DNA of 64,000 nt from Gilliamella sp. B3022. Lineage in GTDB: Bacteria; Pseudomonadota; Gammaproteobacteria; Enterobacterales; Orbaceae. The stretch covers positions 1,151,306-1,215,305 of the forward strand of contig NZ_CP071867.1 of the NCBI RefSeq assembly GCF_028751545.1. The letters run 5' to 3'. Of this stretch, positions 50,420 to 59,963 are shown piece after piece. How positions within the stretch are numbered: the stretch's first letter is position 1; every line of letters begins with the position of its first letter. The translations under genes and the position numbers were made by a program. A model generated the notes under the pieces. That model was not told where the DNA came from. It worked only from the letters and a program-made list of their open reading frames with translations, and did no database searches.

Positions 50420-51664
50420 TTATTCTGCTAGTAACTTTTTAAATTGTGTAGTCTTAGCATCAAGCACAACACAACTATTTCCTTTAACTTTCAAATTATT
50501 AATAAGTACGTCATGTTTTGGTTCATCAAAATCGTAAATCGAACTATTTATAAGATCCTGATATGTTCCAGGGGGGCAAAATAGGACATTTGAAGATATA
50601 TTAAATAATTTTTCTCCCTTTAAATGATAGATATTTGGGTCATCAGATGATTTTTGAGGCTCCCATTCGTTATTACTAAATATATCTTTAGGATAAATAT
50701 TTTTGTTTATGATTGCATTATATTGGTTACTATTAATAATTAATGCTTTTTCTAACCCTTTAATAAATAAATTACTAGGGAAGGCAAAGGAAACGCCTAT
50801 TGTGAAACTAAACATAATACATATTAATGCCAGAGAACTTTTTAAGGATTTATTAATGTTATAGTAGATCAATGCTGGAATATAAGAGACAAAAATCAGG
50901 CAACTACATAAACAAAAAATTAGAAACCAAGATGTAAAATAATTTCCTCCTTTTATACTAGAGAGAATTAATAAAACTGGTGACAATGATGTAAATGACA
51001 AAATAAAGATAAAAATTAGAAAATAAAGTTTTCGCTTTAAAAAGAAAAAAAAGATTCTTCCATCTTTACTTAAATAAGTCTTAGTTTTATGTGATTTTTG
51101 TATTTTGTTAATGACCTTTTGATAGTCTATTAGTTTTATTGTTTCTTTAAATTTTACGAATGATATAAATAAAAAAATAAAATAAAGAAAAAATATCAAA
51201 TTAAATGAAAAATCAAATTTTATTTTAAAAGCATAAAATGAGAATGAAAAGATCAAAAATAAAAAAAACAGTGATCCCAAAAGACTTCGTTTTATCAATT
51301 GTTTTTTCGGGACGGATATGGCATTCTCATCCATTTCAAATGCCCATGAAAATAGGATGAAGATAAAACTAGGAATAAATAAAGCAGATCCAATAGCTAG
51401 CACAAAAAGAATAAATACAAGAAAAATAAAAATTAATCCTTGTGTACTAAATACTATTTCTTGAAGAATGTCAGTTCTATTAATAAGTAATAAGAATCGC
51501 CATACTAAAATAAAACCACTTATAATTGGTAAAAAATACAAAATTTTAGATAGTTGTTTATTACTAACTTCATTAATAAGTTGTTTGTTTTGATCTTGTA
51601 TTAAATCTAATTTTTTATTCATTTTTAAACCTATTGAGCTTGTCATATATTTCATATTAATCAA
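50420..51664 (-). CDS. Unrecognised multi-pass membrane protein
   Basis: It has up to 414 residues. About eight hydrophobic helices lie between residues 40 and 305, many very rich in Phe, Leu and Ile. A C-terminal soluble domain of about 100 residues follows, with NNEWEPQKSSDDPN and a CPPG segment and a second Cys near the end. The start could be TTG 51664 or one of the ATGs down to 51622; none has a good ribosome site. It is the most AT-rich gene of the island and is opposite in direction to its neighbours. I do not recognise the family. A defence-island membrane effector or an ordinary orphan are both possible. Confidence 0.6.
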   Translation of the reverse strand: MINMKYMTSSIGLKMNKKLDLIQDQNKQLINEVSNKQLSKILYFLPIISGFILVWRFLLLINRTDILQEIVFSTQGLIFIFLVFILFVLAIGSALFIPSFIFILFSWAFEMDENAISVPKKQLIKRSLLGSLFFLFLIFSFSFYAFKIKFDFSFNLIFFLYFIFLFISFVKFKETIKLIDYQKVINKIQKSHKTKTYLSKDGRIFFFFLKRKLYFLIFIFILSFTSLSPVLLILSSIKGGNYFTSWFLIFCLCSCLIFVSYIPALIYYNINKSLKSSLALICIMFSFTIGVSFAFPSNLFIKGLEKALIINSNQYNAIINKNIYPKDIFSNNEWEPQKSSDDPNIYHLKGEKLFNISSNVLFCPPGTYQDLINSSIYDFDEPKHDVLINNLKVKGNSCVVLDAKTTQFKKLLAE

Positions 51665-51875
51665 TGAAATATTTGCTTTTCCTTTTGTGGCAAGCAGAGG
51701 TAATTACAGCTATTTATTAAGTTTATCTTTGATGGATTTTTAGTGATTCACCTGTATGATTATACATAAAATAGGTTAATGTTACAGTGTATGATGTTAA
51801 ATTGAAATAATGAGTTAACAAAACAGTTCACTAAAATGATATTAACGTATTGATGAATAAACAAAAAGGAATAAT

Positions 51876-52763
51876 ATGAGCTATCAGGCTGAATTCACAG
51901 GGTGGAGATCTTTAACCATAGAAGATCTCCTCATCGCATATAGAAAGGCCAAAGCTGACTGCTTCTTTGAGAATACCTTCCCAACTGCTATCAAGTTCAC
52001 TGAATATGAGCAAAACTTATTAGCTAACCTGAATGGGTTGTTAGGGCAATTAAAAACCGATAAAGGTTTTAAAAATAATAATAAACTAATGGGAAGTTTT
52101 AGATTACTACCGAAGAAACTTTCTACAACCAAAAAATCAGATACTACTGAAAACGATCACGTTCATTTTTCTAAACCAGAAAAGGCTGTAGAAAATCTAT
52201 TCAATAATTACGATATCGTTCCTGAATTTAGAATTGTGGGAGATTTTCCAGTAGAAACTCACATTATTTCTGCGCTGTGGATTAATATGATTGGGCATAG
52301 GTTTGACGGCAAACTTGACGATAGCTGCTACGGCGCGAGGTTAAAACGTATCCATAATGATGAGCTATTTGCAGATAATGATGAAAAACCATTCCATATC
52401 AGTTCAATTGGCTCGTTTGTCCCTTATTTTCAGCCTTATCAAAAGTGGCGTAATGATGATCTTACATCTATAAGAGATGAACTAAAGAAAGATCGTGATG
52501 TTATTGCGGTTTCGCTAGATCTGAAAAGTTATTATCACTTTATTGATCCACTAGCAATTTCTAAAGTCGCTTTGCATAAAGCTCTTAATCTTGAACTGAC
52601 CAATAAAGAAAAATCCTTCAATAAACAACTCGCACAGTTTCTCAATAATTGGGCTGAAAGCGCAACAGAATTCGGTCAAACCATTGGAGGAAAAGACTCA
52701 ATACAATCGTTGTATCGTAATACAATGGCACATCGAAGATCTGCTCAAAGAATATCTGCTTGA
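51876..52763 (+). pseudogene. Truncated reverse transcriptase of the defence-associated/unknown group type
   Basis: It has 295 residues. FTGWRSLTIEDLLIAYRKAK at the start and the motif A region AVSLDLKSYYHFIDP, with the first catalytic Asp at 215, fit unknown-group (UG/DRT) reverse transcriptases. The expected GGLPIG segment and the YxDD motif C never appear; after ATEFGQTIGG (residue 272) the text no longer looks like this family and soon stops. AAGGA precedes ATG 51876. The gene is therefore cut at its 3' half, probably by a deletion or insertion near 52690, and cannot polymerise. The exact DRT class cannot be told. Confidence 0.7.
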
Positions 52764-52869
52764 ACTGTTTTTTTATATCCAAAACCTCGACACTCTCATC
52801 TCTCTTCACACCTATATATCTATTTTTGTTATAACTAAATGCAAAATAATCGTTTTCGCATCTCACCAT
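52705..52869 (-). pseudogene. Possible fragment of another protein fused to the reverse transcriptase remnant
   Basis: Read on the minus strand this stretch encodes CENDYFAFSYNKNRYIG and then KRDESVEVLDIKKQFKQIF, with normal protein-like composition. It begins where the reverse transcriptase text fails. No ribosome site or complete gene is seen. It may mark foreign DNA joined at the break point. I do not recognise it. Confidence 0.3.
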
Positions 52870-52941
52870 AATTTGGTCTAATTATTTCATATTTTTATCA
52901 TTACTAATCCAATACATTAGTAGCGTAGCGTGAGGTGTCGA

Positions 52942-53967
52942 GTGAAAAATTTACCTCTTTTTCAAAAATTATATAGGCATGGAATCAGCTTAATCTTATT
53001 GGCAATTTGCACTTTTATGCATCAAGCGCAAGCAATTGAATTACTCAATGTCTCTTATGATCCCACGCGAGAACTTTATAAAGCATATAATCAGGCTTTT
53101 ATCGAGTATTGGCAGCAGCAAACCGGTGAACGGTTGACGATAAATAATTCGCATGGTGGGTCTGGTAAACAGGCGCGTTCGGTCATTGATGGTTTGCAGG
53201 CCGATGTGGTTACGCTTGCTTTAGCGAGTGATATTGATGCGTTAAATCGTTATCAAACTAACATATCACCTGATTGGCAAGCTAGGTTGCCAAATAATAG
53301 TGCGCCTTACCATTCAACTATTGTTTTTTTAGTGCGTAAAGGTAACCCAAAACAGATTTATGATTGGGGTGATCTCATAAAAGATGATGTTGAGGTAATA
53401 ACACCCAATCCCAAAACCTCGGGTGGGGCTCGTTGGAATTTTTTGGCGGCTTGGGCTTATGCTAAAAGTACCTATGGTAACGATGAACAAGCTCAAGACT
53501 TTGTCACCAAATTATATCAACATGTTCCAGTTTTAGACACTGGTGCCAGAGGCGCAACCATTAGCTTTGTACAGCGAGGCTTAGGTGATGTTTTAATTTC
53601 TTGGGAAAATGAGGCTTATTTGGCGTTAAGAGAGCAAGGTGGCGATCAATTAGAAATTATTATGCCCTCATTATCCATTTTAGCTGAGCCGACTGTGGCT
53701 TTAGTCGATAAAGTTGTTGATAGCAAAGGTACACGTAAGCAAGCGCAAGCTTATTTGGAATACTTATATAGCGATCCGGCACAACACATTATAGCCAAGC
53801 ATTTTTACCGTCCTGTTAATCCTGATGTCCTTAAACAATATGCTGATCAGTTTCCTACTATTAAGTTAGTTACGGTTGATAACGATTTTGGTGGATGGCA
53901 AACAGTGCAAAAAAAATTTTTTAGTGATGGGGCCATCTTTGATGCAATTTATGCTGAGATAAACTAA
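52942..53967 (+). CDS. sbp: Periplasmic sulfate-binding protein
   Basis: It captures sulfate for the CysTWA transporter. The frame reaches GTG 52930, but GAGG lies correctly before GTG 52942, giving 341 residues. A signal peptide ends in AQA before [26 protein letters not shown] and [12 protein letters not shown] are binding-loop segments shared with E. coli Sbp. Thiosulfate use (CysP) is possible since the families overlap. It is the first gene of the operon and lies 65 bases before cysT. Confidence 0.95.
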   Translation: MKNLPLFQKLYRHGISLILLAICTFMHQAQAIELLNVSYDPTRELYKAYNQAFIEYWQQQTGERLTINNSHGGSGKQARSVIDGLQADVVTLALASDIDALNRYQTNISPDWQARLPNNSAPYHSTIVFLVRKGNPKQIYDWGDLIKDDVEVITPNPKTSGGARWNFLAAWAYAKSTYGNDEQAQDFVTKLYQHVPVLDTGARGATISFVQRGLGDVLISWENEAYLALREQGGDQLEIIMPSLSILAEPTVALVDKVVDSKGTRKQAQAYLEYLYSDPAQHIIAKHFYRPVNPDVLKQYADQFPTIKLVTVDNDFGGWQTVQKKFFSDGAIFDAIYAEIN

Positions 53968-54032
53968 TTACTGCTTATTCTGGCGATGTTAAGTGTGTGC
54001 TCACTTAGCTTTGCGGTATAAAGGTGAATGTT

Positions 54033-54866
54033 ATGAAAGTTGCAAGCATTAAACAACAACGGATCATCCCAGGTTTTAACTTAACGTTAGGTTATACTTT
54101 AACCTTTCTTAGTTTGATTGTGCTTATTCCGTTATTAGGTTTGTTTCTTTATTCAACAAAGCTGTCTTTTGAGGAGTGGCATCGGTTATTAGTCAGCAAA
54201 CAGTTTTTATTGGCATTAACTCTTTCATTAAGTACCGCATTTATCAGCGCCGGTTTAAACAGCTTTATTGGTTTATTATTGGCTTGGGTACTGGTACGTT
54301 ATCGATTTCCAGGACGTAAGATAATGGATATCTGTATTGATATCCCGTTTGCCTTACCAACAGCCGTTGCTGGCATTGCGTTAACCGCAATTTATGCCAA
54401 AAACGGGCCAATTGGGCAATGGTTTAGTTTTAAAATTGCTTATACCCCCATTGGCATTACCTTAGCGCTGTTATTTGTTACATTGCCGTTTGTTGTGCGC
54501 ACTTTACAACCGGTTATGGCTGATTTACCACGTGAACAAGAAGAAGCGGCGAGTTTGCTTGGTGCATCGCCTAGGCAAATTTTTATGCATATTATTTTAC
54601 CTGCCATTTTACCTGCTTGGCTAACGGGGTTTACTCTCGCTTTTGCTCGTGCAATTGGCGAATATGGTTCAGTGGTCTTTATTGCCGGTAATATTCCATT
54701 TAAGACCGAAATATTACCGTTATTAATTGTCTCAAAACTTGACCAATATGCTTATGATGCCGCTGCCGCGATTGGTGTAACGATGTTACTGATTGCTTTT
54801 GTATTGTTATTAATTATGAACAGTTTACAGCGAAAACTTAACCGTAAGATTAATAAAAACCATTAA
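54033..54866 (+). CDS. cysT: Sulfate/thiosulfate ABC transporter permease CysT (CysU)
   Basis: Inner-membrane subunit. The frame opens at GTG 54024, but AAAGGTGA is placed for ATG 54033, giving 277 residues, the E. coli length. Six helices are visible. The loop that contacts CysA is EEAASLLGASPRQIFMHI near 172. A family text PFALPTAVAGIAL is near 105. cysW begins nine bases after its stop. Confidence 0.95.
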   Translation: MKVASIKQQRIIPGFNLTLGYTLTFLSLIVLIPLLGLFLYSTKLSFEEWHRLLVSKQFLLALTLSLSTAFISAGLNSFIGLLLAWVLVRYRFPGRKIMDICIDIPFALPTAVAGIALTAIYAKNGPIGQWFSFKIAYTPIGITLALLFVTLPFVVRTLQPVMADLPREQEEAASLLGASPRQIFMHIILPAILPAWLTGFTLAFARAIGEYGSVVFIAGNIPFKTEILPLLIVSKLDQYAYDAAAAIGVTMLLIAFVLLLIMNSLQRKLNRKINKNH

Positions 54867-54875
54867 TATAAGATT

Positions 54876-55724
54876 ATGCAGATATTACAATCAATAACAG
54901 AAAAAAAGAGAGTAACCCGTTTACAGCTATTGCTAATCTTATTGGCGGTATTGCTGTTTTTCGGACTTTTGGTGTTGCCGCTGGTTGTGGTGCTCGCGCA
55001 GGGGCTCGCTAATGGTGTAAATGCATTTTGGCAAGTGATTATTGAGCCAGATACCTTATCCGCTTTTAAATTAACACTGATTGCCGTTGGTGTAGCGGTA
55101 CCATTAAATGTGATATTTGGTGTATGTGCAGCTTGGGTCATAACTAAATATCAGTTCAAAGGCAAACAAATATTAGTCACATTAATTGATTTACCGTTCT
55201 CGATTTCCCCGATTGTGGCAGGTTTAATCTATGTATTGCTATTTGGCGCACAAAGTGCGTTGTATCCGTTTTTGCAGGCGTGGAATATTCAAATTGTCTA
55301 TGCGATTCCAGGAATTATTTTAGCAACGATTTTTGTATCCGTTCCTTTTGTGGCAAGAGAACTCATTCCGATAATGGCGTTACAAGGTACTCATGAAGAA
55401 GAGGCCGCCAGCGTCCTTGGTGCGAATGGCTGGCAAATTTTTTTCCACATTACTTTACCCAATATTAAATGGGCCTTAATGCATGGTGTTGTTCTTTGCA
55501 CCGCTCGCTCACTCGGTGAGTTTGGCGCGGTATCGGTTGTTTCTGGGCATATTCGTGGTTACACCAATACCTTACCGCTTCATGTTGAGATTTTATACAA
55601 TGAATACAATATTGTTGCTGCATTCTGTGTCGCTATTTTGCTATTAATGATGTCGCTTGCGTTACTCTTGATTCGTCAATGGATTGAAAGGCGCTTAGCC
55701 AATGAATGTCATTACGGGAACTAA
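54876..55724 (+). CDS. cysW: Sulfate/thiosulfate ABC transporter permease CysW
   Basis: Second inner-membrane subunit. It has 282 residues and six helices. The coupling loop is [19 protein letters not shown] near 170, parallel to that in Cys[18 protein letters not shown] near 106 is a family segment. cysA follows after nine bases. No strong ribosome site is seen, suggesting coupling to cysT. Confidence 0.95.
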   Translation: MQILQSITEKKRVTRLQLLLILLAVLLFFGLLVLPLVVVLAQGLANGVNAFWQVIIEPDTLSAFKLTLIAVGVAVPLNVIFGVCAAWVITKYQFKGKQILVTLIDLPFSISPIVAGLIYVLLFGAQSALYPFLQAWNIQIVYAIPGIILATIFVSVPFVARELIPIMALQGTHEEEAASVLGANGWQIFFHITLPNIKWALMHGVVLCTARSLGEFGAVSVVSGHIRGYTNTLPLHVEILYNEYNIVAAFCVAILLLMMSLALLLIRQWIERRLANECHYGN

Positions 55725-55733
55725 GAGGTAGAT

Positions 55734-56813
55734 ATGAGTATTACACTACACAATATCAATAAAAGTTTTGAACACGTTAATGTCTTAGAAAATATCAATT
55801 TCAGCATAAAACAAGGTGAATTAGTTGCACTATTAGGCCCATCTGGTTGTGGAAAAACAACTTTACTGCGCATTATAGCCGGTTTAGAAACAGCCAGTTC
55901 AGGACAAATCTATTTTGCTGATAGGGAAGTAACAAAGCTGAGCGCCAAGCAACGAGATATTGGTTTTGTCTTTCAAAATTACGCGTTATTTCGGCATATG
56001 AATGTAGCTGAAAATGTGGCATTTGGACTAAAAATGAAACCAAGATCAGTACGATTAAATAAAACAGCAATTGATGAACGCGTTAATCAATTACTCGAAT
56101 TAGTGCAACTTGACCATTTTGCCAAACGTTATCCAGACCAACTGTCAGGTGGTCAGCGTCAGCGAGTTGCGTTAGCGCGTGCGTTGGCTTCGAAACCTAA
56201 TGTGTTGTTGCTTGATGAACCCTTTAGTGCTTTAGATGCTAAAGTCCGTAAAGATTTAAGACGTTGGTTACGTGATTTTCATCATGAACTCAATGTTACC
56301 AGCATCTTTGTTACCCATGATCAAGAAGAAGCACTGGAAGTTGCTGATAGAATAATTTTAATGAATCAAGGTCACATCGAGCAAATAGGTACCCCTGCCG
56401 AAGTCTATAAGCAACCCAAAACCGCCTTTGTTGCGCATTTTCTAGGGGATGTTAACCTTTTATATGGTTACATTGAAAATAATACATTAATCATTGGTGA
56501 TTTTCACAAAGATATGAGGGAACAAGGTACCTGGTCTGATCAGTCTGCTCTTGCTTATGTTCGACCTCACGAAATCAGTATTGCTAAAATGGCCCGAAAA
56601 AATGATATCCAAGGAGAAGTTGTACGTATACATACGGCTGGTCCAACCGTCTTTCTGGAAATTGCTGTAGCCGGACAACCAAAGCATATTGATGTATCTA
56701 TTAGCTATCGACAATATGAACAACAGCAAGTTGAAATTGGTGATACTGTCTACTGGCAACCCTCACTCGTTAATATTTTTATGCAAGATGAGCTATTAGA
56801 GTTTATGATTTAA
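55734..56813 (+). CDS. cysA: Sulfate/thiosulfate ABC transporter ATPase CysA
   Basis: It powers sulfate import. It has 359 residues. Walker A is GPSGCGKT (35-42), the signature is [16 protein letters not shown], and Walker B is [16 protein letters not shown]-terminal TOBE-like domain (about 240-355) follows. AGAGGT precedes the ATG. It ends the sbp-cysT-cysW-cysA operon. Confidence 0.96.
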   Translation: MSITLHNINKSFEHVNVLENINFSIKQGELVALLGPSGCGKTTLLRIIAGLETASSGQIYFADREVTKLSAKQRDIGFVFQNYALFRHMNVAENVAFGLKMKPRSVRLNKTAIDERVNQLLELVQLDHFAKRYPDQLSGGQRQRVALARALASKPNVLLLDEPFSALDAKVRKDLRRWLRDFHHELNVTSIFVTHDQEEALEVADRIILMNQGHIEQIGTPAEVYKQPKTAFVAHFLGDVNLLYGYIENNTLIIGDFHKDMREQGTWSDQSALAYVRPHEISIAKMARKNDIQGEVVRIHTAGPTVFLEIAVAGQPKHIDVSISYRQYEQQQVEIGDTVYWQPSLVNIFMQDELLEFMI

Positions 56814-56832
56814 CGAGAATGATTCCTATAAA

Positions 56833-57786
56833 TTAAATCTGATAATCAAGTATTTTAGAGTGTGATTGCTCAAATAATGCATGGCTTTTGATGTCTTCCA
56901 GTGATAGTTCTTGATTGCATAATTGGATAAAGCGCCAAATATAATTGCGTTGTAATTTATGTCGCTTTAATCCGAGCCATGTAATATGTGACTCAAACAG
57001 ATGTTTCGCATCCAATTCAACTAAATTGATATCATGATCAGGGTTATACATTTTATTGCCTAAAATACCAATCCCTAATCCTAACTCAACATAGGTTTTA
57101 ATAACATCAGGCTCTTGAACATTGAGCGAGATATTGGGCGTTAATCCAGTAGCTGAAAAGGCTTTATCGATACTGTTACGAGGAAAGATTCCTTGACGAT
57201 AAGTGATGATAGGTAACGGTTGCAACATATCTAATGTCACTTTATCGGCTTTAGTCAAAGGGTGATCTTTGGGGGTAACTATCGAGTAATGCCAGCGATA
57301 AAAAGGGTAGGTAGCAAGTGAACTGTTATCCACTCTTTCATTATCAATACCGATATCCGCTTCGCCAGAAAGAAGCTGAGAGATAATTTCACTGGATGAA
57401 CCCTGATTGATAATGATATGGACTTTAGGAAAAAGCATTCTAAAAGATTTTATAATGTTCGGAAGAATATAACGAGCCTGCGAATGAGTGGTCGCTATCA
57501 CTAATGAACCTTCATCAGTATTAGAAAAAATGGTTGATAACCGCTGAATATTATTAATTTCATTTAAAATGCGCTCGGCAATAACCACCAATTCCAAACC
57601 AGGTTCAGTCATATTAATCAGCCGTTTACCTTGACGAATAAAAAGATCAATATTCAGCTCCTCTTCGAGCTCTTTGATATGACGGCTTACTCCTGACTGA
57701 GATGTATATAAAGAATTTGCGACTTCGGTTAAATTATAATTACAACGCGCAGCTTCCCGAATAATCCTTAATTGTTGTAAGTTCAT
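56833..57786 (-). CDS. cbl: LysR-family sulfur regulator Cbl
   Basis: Activator of sulfur-starvation genes. It has 317 residues. The helix-turn-helix text YNLTEVANSLYTSQSGVSRH (15-34) and the C-terminal LDYQI match Cbl better than CysB, whose text differs in this region (LNVSSTAEGLYTSQPGISK). The effector domain includes ATTHSQARYILPN near 99. It is convergent with cysA. GGAAAGA precedes the ATG. It may act here as the only sulfur regulator if cysB is absent elsewhere. Confidence 0.87.
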   Translation of the reverse strand: MNLQQLRIIREAARCNYNLTEVANSLYTSQSGVSRHIKELEEELNIDLFIRQGKRLINMTEPGLELVVIAERILNEINNIQRLSTIFSNTDEGSLVIATTHSQARYILPNIIKSFRMLFPKVHIIINQGSSSEIISQLLSGEADIGIDNERVDNSSLATYPFYRWHYSIVTPKDHPLTKADKVTLDMLQPLPIITYRQGIFPRNSIDKAFSATGLTPNISLNVQEPDVIKTYVELGLGIGILGNKMYNPDHDINLVELDAKHLFESHITWLGLKRHKLQRNYIWRFIQLCNQELSLEDIKSHALFEQSHSKILDYQI

Positions 57787-58149
57787 AGCGATCTTTCCAG
57801 TAAAAATTACTTTATTTTCATTGATATAGTTTTATTATTTATGTGTAATTTGCTGTATATAATTAATAACGCGTATTAAAAAGTAAATTATTTAAAAATT
57901 TCAGACCGCCAGCGAACATAAGCAATATCCTAAAATAGGTTATAGGTATTTTATCTCATTTATAAATTATGTTTATTCCTAATTTTATTAATAAAATTAC
58001 GTGTTTCGATAAGTAATTTCAGTATAAAAGAACGTATAAAAAAGACAAATATGATAAAGTAATAACCATATGAATTATGGCTATATATGCCTACTTACTA
58101 GTCAATAATCCCAGTTTAAGATTACCTGCTAATAACTTTTACATTCGCT
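57787..58149. other. Intergenic region between cysI and cbl
   Basis: 363 AT-rich bases before cbl on the minus strand. An imperfect hairpin with arms ATAACCATA and TATGGCTAT lies at 58062-58084, possibly part of cysI termination. The cbl promoter should lie here. No coding frame is seen. Confidence 0.5.
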
Positions 58150-59916
58150 TCAATTCGCCTCCTGATAAAAATCAATTGCTGAATTGAGTACCGGTTTCAC
58201 AATCTCATGACGAATAACAAAATCACCAAATCCTTCTTCTTTATTACGATGAATGGACCATGCGGCAATAAGTGGTTCGAGTGCTAATAAAATCTCTTCT
58301 ACATTCACGTTTTCTTTGTATAACCGCGGAATTCGTGTGCCTTCTCGATTACCGCCGAGATATAAATTGTAGCGCCCCGGTGCTTTACCCACCATGCCCA
58401 CTTCCGCCAACATGGCTCTGGCGCAACCGTTAGGGCAACCGGTTACACGCAAAATAATATAATCATCGGATAAGTGATGCTGAGTTAACATCTGTTCTAT
58501 TTTAGTTACAAACGTCGGTAAAAACCGTTCTGCTTCAGCCATAGCAAGTGGGCAAGTTGGGTAAGACACACAGGCCATGGAATTTTTACGCTGTAATGTG
58601 ACCGTATCGTCAAGCAGTCCATATTGTCGAGCAATCTGTTCAATGGCTGCTTTTTGTTCTGCTGGCACGTTAGCAATAATTAAGTTTTGATTGGCGGTTA
58701 TACGCAGATCACCTTGATGAATTTTGGCAATTTCTGCAACGCCGGTTTTTAATGGTTTATTGGGATAATCAAGTAACCGACCATTTTCAATAAATAACGT
58801 TAAATGCCAGTTATCATCAATACCTTTATACCAACCAAATTGATCACCACGTTGACTGAATTTATAAGGTTTACTACTTAGAAATTGACTGCCGGCACGT
58901 AGTTCGACCTCTTTTTTGAAGTTTTCCACGCCAACGCGTTCAAGCGTATATTTGGTTTTGGCATTTTTGCGATTATGGCGGTTGCCCCAGTCACGTTGGG
59001 TGGTCACAACGGCCTCAGCAAACGTCAGTACTTTTTCGACAGGAATAAAACCAAAATCGTCGGCTTTGCGTGGGTAAGTTGTTTTATCACCATGCGTCAT
59101 TGCCAAACCACCACCAACTAATACATTAAAGCCGATCAGTTCGCCTTTTTCTGCGATCGCCACAAAGCTAAGATCATTAGCATGAACATCCACATCATTA
59201 ATCGGGGGGATGACAACGGCAGTTTTAAATTTACGCGGTAAATAAGTCGAACTTAAAATTGGCTCACTATCGGGGGTAGAAAGCTTTTCACCATCCAGCC
59301 ATATTTCAACGTAAGCACGGGTTTTCGGTAAAAGATGTTCTGAGATTTTACTTGCCCAATGATAAGCTTGTTGATGAACTTTTGATTCCACAGGATTTGA
59401 AGTACATAAAACGTTACGATTCACATCACCGGCCGTGGCGATCGAATCCAGTCCTATCTTATGCAACAGCTGATGAGCAGATTTAAGGCTGCGTTTAAAC
59501 AGTCCGTGAAATTGGAAAGTTTGTCGAGTCGTGAGTCGAATACTGCCATATTTTGTTGCTTCAGTAGCAAATTTATCGATAGTCAGCCACTGTTTCGGGG
59601 TGATGATACCACCGGGCAGGCGGCAACGTAACATCATGGAGATCAGTGGCTCGAGTTTTTGTTCTGTGCGTTCTTTACGAATATCGCGATCATCTTGCTG
59701 ATACATGCCATGTAAGCGAATTAGCTGAGAATTATCGCTGTTAAAGCCACCCGTTAAACCGTTATTAAGATCATCAACGATAGTGCCTCGCAAATAATTA
59801 CTTTCTCGCTTAAATCGTTCAGAATCCGATAAAGGCAGATCAGAGACATCATTTTGTGGCGGTGTTAAATTGACGGTTTGAGTCAGGGTAACGGTTTTAG
59901 ATTTATTGTTGCTCAT
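58150..59916 (-). CDS. cysI: Sulfite reductase hemoprotein beta subunit
   Basis: It reduces sulfite to sulfide with siroheme and a 4Fe-4S cluster. It has 588 residues (E. coli 570), the extra length being at the N-terminus. The cluster cysteines are in [18 protein letters not shown] near 434 and [12 protein letters not shown] near 480. [12 protein letters not shown] near 121 binds siroheme. It ends the sat-cysH-cysJ-cysI operon. The ribosome site before ATG 59916 is weak. Confidence 0.97.
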   Translation of the reverse strand: MSNNKSKTVTLTQTVNLTPPQNDVSDLPLSDSERFKRESNYLRGTIVDDLNNGLTGGFNSDNSQLIRLHGMYQQDDRDIRKERTEQKLEPLISMMLRCRLPGGIITPKQWLTIDKFATEATKYGSIRLTTRQTFQFHGLFKRSLKSAHQLLHKIGLDSIATAGDVNRNVLCTSNPVESKVHQQAYHWASKISEHLLPKTRAYVEIWLDGEKLSTPDSEPILSSTYLPRKFKTAVVIPPINDVDVHANDLSFVAIAEKGELIGFNVLVGGGLAMTHGDKTTYPRKADDFGFIPVEKVLTFAEAVVTTQRDWGNRHNRKNAKTKYTLERVGVENFKKEVELRAGSQFLSSKPYKFSQRGDQFGWYKGIDDNWHLTLFIENGRLLDYPNKPLKTGVAEIAKIHQGDLRITANQNLIIANVPAEQKAAIEQIARQYGLLDDTVTLQRKNSMACVSYPTCPLAMAEAERFLPTFVTKIEQMLTQHHLSDDYIILRVTGCPNGCARAMLAEVGMVGKAPGRYNLYLGGNREGTRIPRLYKENVNVEEILLALEPLIAAWSIHRNKEEGFGDFVIRHEIVKPVLNSAIDFYQEAN

Positions 59917-59963
59917 ATTACATCACTCGATAAATTAAAATTAGTTGTGGTATCTGTTTATCA

